Assembly: GCA_003644215.1 (NCBI GenBank)
Contig: QNBU01000002.1
Coordinates: 1 to 22,939 of the forward strand
Length of the DNA: 22,939 bases
Reading direction: 5' to 3'
Source: Planctomycetota bacterium
GTDB lineage: Bacteria; Planctomycetota; Phycisphaerae; Sedimentisphaerales; Anaerohalosphaeraceae
Part shown: in pieces, positions 1 through 6,997 of the stretch
Numbering within the stretch: the first letter of the stretch is position 1
Layout of the letters: every line of letters begins with the position of its first letter
Notes under the pieces: generated by a model
What the model saw: only the letters and a program-made list of their open reading frames with translations
Database searches by the model: none
What the model was told of the DNA's origin: nothing
Made by a program: the position numbers and the translations under genes

Positions 1-411
1 GACCGCGTCATCCGTGAACAAAAAACACAGGGCCAATTGCATCCTGCCGGGGCCCGCCACGGGCATGTATCCAGGGGCTGCCTGGCCGGGTCGGGCGTGT
101 TGTTTATCGGCCACAGCGGCGTCGTATTCCCCTGCGGCTATCTTCCCGTCAACTGCGGCAGTATCCTCCAGACCTCGCTTGAGGAAATATGGACGCACAG
201 CACGGAATTGGCCCGAATGCGGGACACACAACAACTCAAAGGCAAATGCGGCGTCTGCGGCTATCGAACCGTCTGCGGCGGCTGCCGAGCGCGGGCCTTC
301 GCCGCCACCGGCGACTATATGAACCCCGAACCGATGTGTACCTATACGCCGTCGAATGGGAACGCGGGCGTCTCGCCCGCACAAAAGCGTGGAGCGGCAG
401 CGACACGATAA
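1..411 (+). CDS. ahbD: AhbD-type heme synthase, C-terminal part (radical SAM/SPASM); 5' end outside window
   Basis: The reading frame is open from base 1, so the gene begins upstream and only the last 136 codons are visible. The visible part is the C-terminal auxiliary iron-sulfur (SPASM-like) domain: GCLAG, then FPCGYLPVNCG, then IW, then CGVCGYRTVCGGCRARAFA and GDY...PMC. This Cys pattern and its wording match AhbD (heme synthase), which decarboxylates two propionates of iron-coproporphyrin III to give heme in the siroheme-dependent pathway. The related NirJ and other SPASM proteins are alternatives, but the adjacent ahbC supports AhbD. The N-terminal CxxxCxxC radical SAM core is not in the window. 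The last 15 or so residues (NGNAGVSPAQKRGAAATR) look like a non-conserved tail. Family assignment is from recalled motifs. Confidence 0.8.
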   Translation, partial: DRVIREQKTQGQLHPAGARHGHVSRGCLAGSGVLFIGHSGVVFPCGYLPVNCGSILQTSLEEIWTHSTELARMRDTQQLKGKCGVCGYRTVCGGCRARAFAATGDYMNPEPMCTYTPSNGNAGVSPAQKRGAAATR

Positions 412-432
412 TAAAACAGTAATTCCTAATCA

Positions 433-525
433 GACCCCGAAGGGGTCATAACAATAATAGCCGCGGGTCCAGCGAAGCGAAACCCGTGGTTTGCGACGAC
501 AGACTTGACCGACCCTGTAGGGGTC
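433..525. repeat. Cluster of three REP-like hairpins between ahbD and ahbC
   Basis: Three consecutive palindromic units lie in the 172-base gap. Unit 1 (433–447) is a perfect 6-bp stem GACCCC/GGGGTC with a GAA loop. Unit 2 pairs 461–468 with 482–489 (CCGCGGGT/ACCCGTGG, one mismatch) around a loop containing AGCGAAGCGAA. Unit 3 (511–525) is GACCC/GGGTC with a TGTAG centre, an imperfect copy of unit 1. The arrangement resembles REP/BIME-type intergenic repeats. No transposase is visible nearby. Confidence 0.6.
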
Positions 526-583
526 GAATAATCGAATTATGAACGCTTACAAAAACAATTAAAGAGTAAAAAGAACAGCGACT

Positions 584-1828
584 ATGATTAATATCTCAAA
601 ACTCTATTGCGATCAGATCACTCCTGGCGACTGGCTCCGCTACGGCATTGCCGGCGGCGAAAAAAGCGGCGAGATGGTTCCCGAAACCGCCGCCCAGCGA
701 AAACCGATTGTCGTCTGGAATATCACCAGCCGCTGCAACCTTAAATGCGTCCACTGCTACAACGACAGCGGTGCTAATGTCAAAAGCAATGAGCCAACCA
801 CGCCCGAGGCCAAAGCTGTGCTGGATGACCTCGCCGTGTTCGGCGTCCCCTCGGTTCTCTTTAGCGGTGGCGAACCCATGACCCGTTCCGACTTGTTCGA
901 GTTGATCAGTTACGCGGTCGATCAAGGGCTTCGCGCGGTCATATCCACTAACGGCACACTCATCACCGCCAAAAAAGCCCGCCGGATAAAGCAACAGGGT
1001 GTTTCCTATGTCGGTATCAGTTTAGACGGGATTGGCAAGATCAATGACCAATTCCGCGGTGTCGAGGGTGCTTTCGATGACGCCGTCGCGGGGATTCGCA
1101 ACTGTATGGCCGCCGGAGTCCGCGTGGGACTGCGATTGACGCTGACCCAGCGAAACACACAGGAACTTGATCGGTTGTTCGATTTCTTTGAGCGTGAGGG
1201 TATCGAGCGGGCCTGTTTTTATCATCTGGTTCCCGCCGGCCGCGGGCAGGAGATGTTCGCCGACGATTTGACCCACACCCAAAGCAGGGCGGCAATGGAT
1301 ACGATTCTCGCCAGAACCAAGGCACTCAAAGATGTGGGCAAAGACACTGATATTCTCACCGTGGATAACCATGTCGATGGGGTCTATCTGTATCTAAAAC
1401 TCCTGAAAGAAAATCCTGAAAAAGCCGCCGAGGTCTGGAAACTGCTCACCTGGAACGGCGGCGGCGCCAGCAGCAGCGGCGTCGGCATCGGCTGCATCGA
1501 CTTCAACGGCAAGGTTCACGCCAACCAGTTCTGGGGCCATTACGACCTCGGCGACATCCACGAGCAAAAGTTCAGCCAAATCTGGAGTAACTCCGACGAG
1601 CCGCTGTTGAAAGGCCTGCGCAATCGACGGGACTATGTCAAAGGCCGCTGCCGTCTGTGCCAATTCTTTCCCGCCTGCGGCGGCTCGCTCCGTGTCCGCG
1701 CCGACCTGACCTACAACGACCCCTGGGCCCCCGACCCGGCCTGCTACCTTACTAACAAAGAAATCGGCCTCGATGACGACAAAAAACAACAACTCATCGA
1801 CTCCGGCGAAGATTTCAAATTACTGTAA
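584..1828 (+). CDS. ahbC: AhbC-type 12,18-didecarboxysiroheme deacetylase (radical SAM)
   Basis: A 414-residue radical SAM enzyme. The N-terminal core holds WNITSRCNLKCVHCYN, with Cys51, Cys55 and Cys58 binding the 4Fe-4S cluster that cleaves S-adenosylmethionine, followed by SGGEP at residues 94–98. The C-terminal auxiliary-cluster region has GIGCIDFNG, then CRLCQFFPACGGS, then PACYL. Length and motifs fit AhbC, which removes the acetate side chains of 12,18-didecarboxysiroheme to make iron-coproporphyrin III, the substrate of the upstream AhbD. NirJ, which acts in heme d1 synthesis, is a close relative and the main alternative. The start at 584 gives the expected N-terminus (ISKLYCD...RYG); its ribosome binding site is weak (AAAGAG or AAGAAC). 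The enzyme is oxygen-sensitive by family, suggesting an anaerobic or microaerobic host. Confidence 0.85.
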   Translation: MINISKLYCDQITPGDWLRYGIAGGEKSGEMVPETAAQRKPIVVWNITSRCNLKCVHCYNDSGANVKSNEPTTPEAKAVLDDLAVFGVPSVLFSGGEPMTRSDLFELISYAVDQGLRAVISTNGTLITAKKARRIKQQGVSYVGISLDGIGKINDQFRGVEGAFDDAVAGIRNCMAAGVRVGLRLTLTQRNTQELDRLFDFFEREGIERACFYHLVPAGRGQEMFADDLTHTQSRAAMDTILARTKALKDVGKDTDILTVDNHVDGVYLYLKLLKENPEKAAEVWKLLTWNGGGASSSGVGIGCIDFNGKVHANQFWGHYDLGDIHEQKFSQIWSNSDEPLLKGLRNRRDYVKGRCRLCQFFPACGGSLRVRADLTYNDPWAPDPACYLTNKEIGLDDDKKQQLIDSGEDFKLL

Positions 1829-1889
1829 GGTAGCCGAGGCATCCGTGCTTGGCAATAAATCGGAATTCGCGGAAAAATTACATGAACGC

Positions 1890-1918
1890 TTGTCATGGCA
1901 GAGGGTCTGTGCTATAAG
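1890..1918 (+). promoter_or_regulatory. Predicted sigma70-type promoter of glyA
   Basis: TTGTCA at 1890–1895 and TATAAG at 1913–1918 are separated by 17 bp. Transcription would start near 1925, about 35 bases before the glyA start. It lies in the only gap (1829–1960) between ahbC and glyA. Confidence 0.5.
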
Positions 1919-1960
1919 GCATGCTTCATAAATTTTATTTGATTTTAGGAGACGATGCGG

Positions 1961-3217
1961 ATGTTATCGGCGATTAAGCAGAATGACGCGGCGGTTTTTG
2001 ACCTGATTGAGGCCGAACAAGCTCGACAAGGCATTTCGATTCGGATGATCCCCTCGGAAAACTATGTATCCCGTGCGGTGATGCAGGCGACGGGGAGCTG
2101 CCTGACGAATAAATACGCCGAGGGCTATCCCGGCAAGCGGTACTATGAAGGCCAGCAGATGACCGATGCGATTGAGAATCTGGCCCGGGATCGTGCTAAA
2201 GCATTGTTCGGGGCCGAAGCGGCCAATGTCCAGCCGCATTCGGGGTCGCCGGCGAATCTGGCGACCTACTGCGCACTGGCCGAACCCGGCTCGACGATTA
2301 TGGGGCTGGCTCTGCCGCACGGCGGACACCTGACCCACGGCTGGAAGGTCAGCTTTACCGGTAAGTTTTTCAATTCGGTTCAGTATGAACTAAACGCCGA
2401 AACAGGCCGGATGGATTACGACGCCATCGCCAAACTCGCCAAAGAACACAAGCCGCAAATTCTCATATCCGGTTCCAGTGCGTATCCTCGAGAGATCGAC
2501 TTCAGCAAGTTTGCCGAGATTGCTGAAAGCGTCGGGGCGTATCATGTTTCTGATATGGCGCACATCGCCGGATTGGTGGCGGGCAAGCAGCACATGAGTC
2601 CGGTTCCGTATTCGGATGTGGTAACGACGACGACGCACAAGACCCTTCGCGGCCCTCGCGGCGGGATGATCCTGTGCAAAGAAGAACACGCCGCGGCGAT
2701 CAACAAAGCGGTCTTTCCGGGGATGCAGGGCGGCCCGCATATGCACACGATCTCGGCGCTGGCGATTGCCTTGGGCGAGGCGGCGGCGCCGGAGTTTGCG
2801 GACTATGCCGCACAGATCGTGGCCAATGCCAAGCGATTAGCGGATAAGCTGATGGGCTACGGATTTGACCTGGTATCCGGCGGAACGGATAATCATCTAA
2901 TCTTAATCGACCTGCGGAATAAGGGGTTGGTGGGCAAGCCGCTGGCTAAAGCGATGGACAAAGCGCATCTGGTGTGCAACTATAACTCGGTGCCGGGCGA
3001 TACCGCCGGTCCGTTTAATCCCAGCGGGCTGCGGCTGGGAACCCCGGCGATTACCACGCGCGGGATGAAAGAGGACCAGATGGATTTAGTCGCCGGCTGG
3101 ATCAATACCATTGCCGAAAATCTCGAAGACGACGCGGTCATCAGCAAGGTCGCCCGCGAAGTCCAAGACCTCTGCAACCAGTTTCCCCTGCCGGAAAGCT
3201 TTATCCAGCCGGGGTAA
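1961..3217 (+). CDS. glyA: Serine hydroxymethyltransferase
   Basis: GlyA is a cytosolic PLP enzyme that converts serine and tetrahydrofolate to glycine and 5,10-methylene-tetrahydrofolate, the main source of one-carbon units. The protein is 418 residues, the usual length. Visible motifs are IPSENYVS, TNKYAEGYPGKRYY, NVQPHSGSPAN, HVSDMAHIAGL (Asp198 contacts the PLP ring nitrogen) and VVTTTTHKTLRGPRGG, where Lys227 is the Schiff-base lysine. The SGSPAN form replaces the commoner SGSQAN. I prefer the ATG at 1961 because AGGAG at 1947–1951 is 9 bases upstream; the ATG at 1955 would be only 3 bases from it. The gene is probably monocistronic, with its own promoter at 1890–1918. No strong terminator follows. 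Confidence 0.97.
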   Translation: MLSAIKQNDAAVFDLIEAEQARQGISIRMIPSENYVSRAVMQATGSCLTNKYAEGYPGKRYYEGQQMTDAIENLARDRAKALFGAEAANVQPHSGSPANLATYCALAEPGSTIMGLALPHGGHLTHGWKVSFTGKFFNSVQYELNAETGRMDYDAIAKLAKEHKPQILISGSSAYPREIDFSKFAEIAESVGAYHVSDMAHIAGLVAGKQHMSPVPYSDVVTTTTHKTLRGPRGGMILCKEEHAAAINKAVFPGMQGGPHMHTISALAIALGEAAAPEFADYAAQIVANAKRLADKLMGYGFDLVSGGTDNHLILIDLRNKGLVGKPLAKAMDKAHLVCNYNSVPGDTAGPFNPSGLRLGTPAITTRGMKEDQMDLVAGWINTIAENLEDDAVISKVAREVQDLCNQFPLPESFIQPG

Positions 3218-3468
3218 ATGAGGCAGTAGGCAGTAGTGGCTCTGAGTTGTGAGTGATTTTGTTGATTTCGAGCTTTTAAGGGCGGTTTTTTGGTTTTTTT
3301 TGTGATTTTGAAAATTTATTTATTTTTTTCGTGCATTTGGTGTGGTTTTGGCCGATAATGCCGAACAGTTAAGAAGTGTATTTTTTCATCTCTCAAAGAT
3401 ATCCTTCCAAAATAACTTAAATCGAGAGATACAGTTTAACGGTCTAAAAAGACCAAGGAGTAGTTAGT
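3218..3468 (+). other. AT-rich gap and csp leader with hairpin beside the ribosome binding site
   Basis: No gene is seen in this gap. It opens with a duplicated heptamer (GGCAGTA at 3222–3228 and 3229–3235), then becomes very T-rich around 3275–3330. GATAAT at 3354–3359 could be a -10 box, but I see no convincing -35, so the csp start point is unclear. At 3441–3454 GGTCT-AAAA-AGACC forms a small hairpin ending immediately before AAGGAG (3455–3460). A long structured leader is common for cold-shock genes. Confidence 0.35.
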
Positions 3469-3672
3469 ATGGGTACAGGTACAGTAAAGTGGTTCAATGC
3501 AAGCAAGGGTTTTGGTTTCATCACTCCTGACGATGGCGGCGACGATCTGTTCGTTCACCATTCAGAGATTAAGACAGAGGGCTATGCCACTCTGGATGAA
3601 AACCAGAAGGTAACTTACGAAGTTGGCGAAGGCAAAAAAGGCCCGTGTGCAAACAATGTGGTCCCTGCCTAA
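3469..3672 (+). CDS. csp: Cold-shock domain protein (CspA family)
   Basis: A 67-residue single cold-shock domain that binds single-stranded RNA and DNA and acts as an RNA chaperone. The sequence starts MGTGTVKWFNASKGFGFI, containing the RNP1 motif (KGFGFI), followed by DDLFVHHSEI with the RNP2 motif (LFVHH). The length is typical of CspA proteins. AAGGAG at 3455–3460 lies 8 bases before the ATG, an excellent ribosome binding site. A rho-independent terminator follows within 30 bases, so this is a single-gene unit. Which paralogue it is (cold-induced or constitutive) cannot be told from the sequence. Confidence 0.96.
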   Translation: MGTGTVKWFNASKGFGFITPDDGGDDLFVHHSEIKTEGYATLDENQKVTYEVGEGKKGPCANNVVPA

Positions 3673-3694
3673 GCATACAACACGCTTAGAATCG

Positions 3695-3726
3695 AAAAGG
3701 TCCTGCTTCGGCAGGGCCTTTTTTTT
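3695..3726. terminator. Bidirectional rho-independent terminator shared by csp and tRNA-Leu
   Basis: An 8-bp stem GGTCCTGC/GCAGGGCC (3699–3706 and 3711–3718, one G·U pair) carries a TTCG tetraloop. On the + strand it is followed by eight T residues (3719–3726), ending csp. On the minus strand the same stem is followed by TTTT (bases 3695–3698 read in reverse) and can end the convergent tRNA-Leu transcript. Confidence 0.85.
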
Positions 3727-3746
3727 ATGGGAGCTGTATACTTAAG

Positions 3747-3833
3747 TGGTAGCCGAGGTGGGAGTCGAACCCACACGCCCGTTACGGGCAGGGGATTTTA
3801 AATCCCCAGCGTCTGCCATTCCGCCACTCGGCC
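3747..3833 (-). tRNA. trnL-UAA: tRNA-Leu (anticodon UAA)
   Basis: Read on the minus strand, the gene folds as a class II tRNA. The acceptor stem is GGCCGAG/CTCGGCT (one G·U pair), followed by U8 and G9. The anticodon stem GGGGA/TCCCC has loop TTTAAAA, giving anticodon TAA. A long variable arm (TGCCCGTAACGGGCG) and a T arm GTGGG-TTCGACT-CCCAC follow. The 3' CCA is encoded (3747–3749), unlike the two other tRNAs in the window. It is transcribed convergently to csp from its own promoter. Confidence 0.95.
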
Positions 3834-3870
3834 TGTACTCTGTTGGCAAATTATCCTGCGCGAGTGCCGC

Positions 3871-3898
3871 ATTATAGGGATGGAATAAAATTTTTCAA
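3871..3898 (-). promoter_or_regulatory. Predicted promoter of tRNA-Leu
   Basis: On the minus strand, TTGAAA (3893–3898) and a perfect TATAAT (3871–3876) are 16 bp apart. Transcription would start near 3864, about 30 bases before the mature tRNA. Confidence 0.6.
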
Positions 3899-3931
3899 GA
3901 AAATCTGTCCGTTTGAGTGGCAAAATTGTGC

Positions 3932-4014
3932 AAAAAAACCGCCCGTGGCCGGAAGGAGGAATAGAAGTTGGTGAACTTCTAAGGGTTAAGCCACAGGCGG
4001 CAGAAGGAACCCGA
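3932..4014 (-). ncRNA. Candidate small RNA, about 83 nt, with anti-Shine-Dalgarno loop and intrinsic terminator
   Basis: I do not recognise this RNA family. On the minus strand a well-formed promoter (4021–4050) is followed within 90 bases by a two-tier hairpin and a T tract. The outer 11-bp stem pairs 4000–3990 (CCGCCTGTGGC) with 3949–3939 (GCCACGGGCGG). Its one non-Watson-Crick pair is U·G on the minus strand but C·A on the + strand, which supports minus-strand transcription. An inner 8-bp hairpin TAGAAGTT-CACC-AACTTCTA covers 3981–3962. Seven T residues (3938–3932) follow the outer stem. The internal loop between the inner hairpin and the outer stem reads TTCCTCCTTCCG and contains CCTCCTT, identical to the 16S rRNA anti-Shine-Dalgarno core. 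The start point is estimated from the -10 box. The unit has no plausible ORF. Confidence 0.6.
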
Positions 4015-4020
4015 AAACAC

Positions 4021-4050
4021 ATTATAGTATCTATCTGCTTGCTATGCCAA
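4021..4050 (-). promoter_or_regulatory. Predicted promoter of the minus-strand small RNA
   Basis: On the minus strand, TTGGCA (4045–4050, five of six consensus bases) and perfect TATAAT (4021–4026) are 18 bp apart. The start is expected near 4014. Confidence 0.6.
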
Positions 4051-4301
4051 GAAAAAACATGTGGTAATTACGGGTTTCCGTGTTTTTTGGTCGCCGGAGG
4101 GCGGTTATTTTTGAACTTTTCTCACACTATGTTGGTATTATTGAGTTGTGTCGTTATTAAATCTCGTGTTTTTTTGTTTTTTTTCATATCTTATTTTGAA
4201 CCTTGTCAAGTTTATTGATACTATAAACCCTGTTTTGACGAAATAGTGGTAGGATTCGGCATATTTCGGCATATTATAGATGAAAATGTTACGGAGTAAC
4301 T
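4051..4301 (+). promoter_or_regulatory. Non-coding stretch with possible promoters for the HEAT-repeat gene
   Basis: No gene is supported here; the stretch is T-rich (for example 4170–4184). Possible + strand promoters are TTGAAC (4196–4201) with TACTAT (4219–4224) at 17 bp, and TTGACG (4235–4240) with CATATT (4260–4265) at 19 bp. A 10-base direct repeat TTCGGCATAT occurs twice in tandem (about 4255–4274). None of these is decisive. Confidence 0.25.
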
Positions 4302-6548
4302 GTGAGATCGGGTGTTTTTCGAGTTTGTGTTTTCTTTTCTTATTTCCTTGTTCTAACCGGAGTTGCGTGCAGTCAGGAAAATAAACGGCCAGCACCGGCA
4401 ATGGGGGAGGGTGTTGAGTCCGAAGCGTCTGCCCGTGAGTTTCGCATCTATCGTGATGCGCTGCAGCAGGGCAGCAGCGAAGAGATTCGTGTGGATGCGG
4501 CGGTGGGCTTGTTGTTGCAAAATGATAAGCAGGGTCGAGACGCATTGCTTTTGGCCCTGCAGTCAGAGGCCAATTCGCAAGCCCGTCAGGCGGTCTGCAA
4601 GGCACTGATCAAAAGTCGCGGTTTGAGCCAAACAATTGATTCTCTTGAGGTCTTCCGGGAACCTCTGCTGGGGATTCTGCAGGGCGAATCGATCGAACAG
4701 GCCGAATTGGCGGCCGAGGCGATGTTGGTGTTTGATTATCCCGTCGTTTCGTCCCCTCTCGATCAAATTATCCAAAACAAGGATATCAGTCGTCAGGCCC
4801 GTATGAATGCGGTTTATGCTTTACAACTGCGGACGGAGCCAGCGGCCTTGCGAGGTTTGATTAAATTGCTGGATGACCCGGACGCGGAGGTCGCCAAGGC
4901 CGCCGAAACAGCCTTGCAGGAGGCGTTTGGGATTCCGGTGGGTACCAGCCGGACGGTCTGGTCGGGGATTTTGGATGAGCTTGGGCTCAAAAGCCCCGAG
5001 GACATTCGAAGAGAACGACTGCTCCGTCAGGAAATGAAGTTGCGCCAAGTGCAGGCCGAACGCGACCGGTGGCAAAAACTTTATCTTTCCGCTTTGGATA
5101 AGCAGTATGAATCGTTAGACGAGCCGAGCCGAGGGCGGGTGATTTTGGACAAGATGGAGTCTGATCTTGACCCGGTTCGGATTTGGGCCTTAGACAGGGC
5201 CTCAAAGTATCCTGTTATCGGAGAGGGGCTTCGCGGGAAATTGTTTTCTTTGCTTTCGGACAGTTCACGAGATGTTCGTCTTCAGGCCGCCAAAGTGTTG
5301 ATGAATATGAGTGCGCTGAATCCCGCCGCAGTGCTGCTGGAACGGTTGCAGTTGGAAGAGGATGCTGAGGTTAAACTCGCGATGCTGGAGGCCTTGGGTG
5401 AGGCGTGCTTCTTTGCCTTTTCGCCTGGCTCTGAGATTAAATTGCCTGAGGATATAAAGCTCAAGACGCTTGACATGGCCGCGGGCTATCTTCGGTCTCA
5501 ATCGGCAGAGGATTGCATAAAAGGCGCAGAAATAATCCGTAAGATATTGGAATTAAACAATTTAAGCGATGGTTCAATGCAGTCATACCTTGGACTTCTC
5601 AATGACAGATATCGGAAATCCGTCTCTCAAGATGATGGGCTTCGCGCGGAATTATTGGCGATTTTGGCTCATTTGTGCGGGCAGGGCGGGGCGAAAGATT
5701 CTGCATGCAGCTTATTTGGGCCGCTGTTTGTGGATGCGATGGTCGTTGGAAATGATCCTGCCTTGCGTTTAGCGGCGGTTCAGGGACTTTCTTATGTGGA
5801 TAAGGTTCGGGCGTTTGAGCTGTTTAAGCAAAATAATCTTCTGCAGGATCCAAGTCCGGCGGTCCAGCAGGTTGTTATCGATCTCGCGGGCCAAACCGGC
5901 GACACGATAGATCTGGAATGGCTTTTGGTGCTGCTTAACGGCAATGGACACAGTGATCGTGTTTGGCTGTCGATTAAAAGTATTTGTCAGCGACAGGAAG
6001 TAGGTTTTTTACTGGATTGGCTGCCCGAACTGGAAGACATTGGTGCAGCAAAAGGTGAATATATTCGTGAAATCCTTGATATTGCTGAACAAAAGGCCGC
6101 TGGCGAAAAAGATCAGGAACTGCTGAGTCGGGTTCGTGAACAGACAATTTTCTGGCTGGCACAACGCAAAGCATGGGAACAGGCGATGGCGTACCTGTCC
6201 GGCATCAGCTACTCGCTATCTGAAAATCTCTATTCGGATCGGGCGGACTTTGAAGCATTTATCATCCACCTATATGGCGGAGCGGCTGAAAAAGCGGCCG
6301 AGTACACCAAAAGCAAACTTAAGGTGTCCGATATAGGGCAGGATTCGCCTTTGGCAGTCGCAATAAACGGCTATTTTTCAGAAAAAGACATCGAAGATGC
6401 TTCCAAGAGGGGCTTTTTTGGGGAGATATCGTCTATTCCGAAAGATGATCGACCCAATTGGTCTGCTTTTGTGGGAAACCTGGACAAGCAGTTGAATGTT
6501 CACGCTGCTCAGGAATTGAGCGTTTCTGAGGGAGGTGGGGGCGAGTAG
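4302..6548 (+). CDS. Exported HEAT-repeat protein of unknown function
   Basis: I do not recognise a named family. The 748-residue protein starts at GTG, with GGAG 5 bases upstream (4293–4296). Residues 1–23 form a signal peptide: a basic start, a hydrophobic VCVFFSYFLVLTGVAC stretch, and Cys23 as a possible lipidation site. The lipobox (GVAC) is not ideal, so ordinary signal peptidase cleavage is possible. The body is helical with HEAT-like repeats, for example IRVDAAVGLLL (62–72), ARQAVCKAL (94–102), RMNAVYALQ (167–175), DAEVAKAAETAL (194–205) and VRLQAAKVLMNM (about 330). A charged coiled-coil-like segment lies around residues 233–268. HEAT repeats form protein-binding solenoids, so a scaffold role at the cell envelope is a reasonable guess. 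It sits upstream of tRNA-Thr–tuf with no clear functional link. Confidence 0.75.
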   Translation: MRSGVFRVCVFFSYFLVLTGVACSQENKRPAPAMGEGVESEASAREFRIYRDALQQGSSEEIRVDAAVGLLLQNDKQGRDALLLALQSEANSQARQAVCKALIKSRGLSQTIDSLEVFREPLLGILQGESIEQAELAAEAMLVFDYPVVSSPLDQIIQNKDISRQARMNAVYALQLRTEPAALRGLIKLLDDPDAEVAKAAETALQEAFGIPVGTSRTVWSGILDELGLKSPEDIRRERLLRQEMKLRQVQAERDRWQKLYLSALDKQYESLDEPSRGRVILDKMESDLDPVRIWALDRASKYPVIGEGLRGKLFSLLSDSSRDVRLQAAKVLMNMSALNPAAVLLERLQLEEDAEVKLAMLEALGEACFFAFSPGSEIKLPEDIKLKTLDMAAGYLRSQSAEDCIKGAEIIRKILELNNLSDGSMQSYLGLLNDRYRKSVSQDDGLRAELLAILAHLCGQGGAKDSACSLFGPLFVDAMVVGNDPALRLAAVQGLSYVDKVRAFELFKQNNLLQDPSPAVQQVVIDLAGQTGDTIDLEWLLVLLNGNGHSDRVWLSIKSICQRQEVGFLLDWLPELEDIGAAKGEYIREILDIAEQKAAGEKDQELLSRVREQTIFWLAQRKAWEQAMAYLSGISYSLSENLYSDRADFEAFIIHLYGGAAEKAAEYTKSKLKVSDIGQDSPLAVAINGYFSEKDIEDASKRGFFGEISSIPKDDRPNWSAFVGNLDKQLNVHAAQELSVSEGGGGE

Positions 6549-6605
6549 TCAATTCCACAGGCAGAGAGTTTTTTTATTTTTTCTGAAAAATCTTGCTTTT
6601 TCTCT

Positions 6606-6634
6606 TTGCACTTCCCTGCTTGGATTTATATACT
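6606..6634 (+). promoter_or_regulatory. Predicted promoter of the tRNA-Thr–tuf unit
   Basis: TTGCAC (6606–6611) and TATACT (6629–6634) are 17 bp apart, with a start expected near 6641, about 115 bases before tRNA-Thr. No better candidate lies between the HEAT-repeat gene and the tRNA. The short open frame that can be read across 6593–6829 runs through the tRNA and is not a gene. Confidence 0.5.
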
Positions 6635-6754
6635 CTCTCTTTTGCCATTGCGGTAAGACAGGGAATCTCTACCCTTATTTATGCTGATTGGGTGCTATGC
6701 TATTTGGCTGGGTTTGGGTTATCAGGGCTGATACCGTATTTTTTGAGCGAGTTT

Positions 6755-6827
<73 letters not shown>

Positions 6828-6997
6828 AATAGTGTATAAGCAGGGCCGACAAGGGGCGATTTAAGGCGGTTAATCATTGAAAAACGATGTGTCCGTGTTG
6901 GCCGGATTATTAAAATAGAGTGTAAAAAGCGTAATCGAAAATAAAAGAGAAAATTAACTTTCGTAAACTAACGAGAATATCTGGAGGTTATTGACAA
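6828..6997 (+). promoter_or_regulatory. tuf leader with long-range stem
   Basis: The 170-base leader between tRNA-Thr and tuf has no gene. GGCCGAC (6844–6850) can pair with GTTGGCC (6897–6903) to give a 7-bp stem with one G·U pair. The rest is purine- and A-rich up to GGAGG (6983–6987). Regulation is not established. Confidence 0.3.

Noticed and set aside
433..525. CRISPR array
   Set aside because: Only two imperfect copies of a 15-base palindrome, with no regular spacers and no cas genes.
596..1792. Long antisense frames opposite ahbC
   Set aside because: They are shadows of a GC-biased coding strand, without ribosome binding sites or recognisable domains; the same holds for long antisense frames across rpoB and rpoC.
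1834..1855. Terminator after ahbC (GCCGAG…CTTGGC)
   Set aside because: The stem is short with a G·T pair and is not followed by a T tract.
3939..4000. Structured RNA on the + strand, such as SRP RNA, because of GGAAGGAGGAA
   Set aside because: The SRP core sequence is absent, the outer stem has a C·A mismatch on this strand, and the terminator T tract and promoter only make sense on the minus strand.
3913..4218. Open frame of about 100 codons on the + strand
   Set aside because: It overlaps the small RNA, its promoter and poly-T tracts, has no homology-like character and has a low-complexity Phe/Leu tail.
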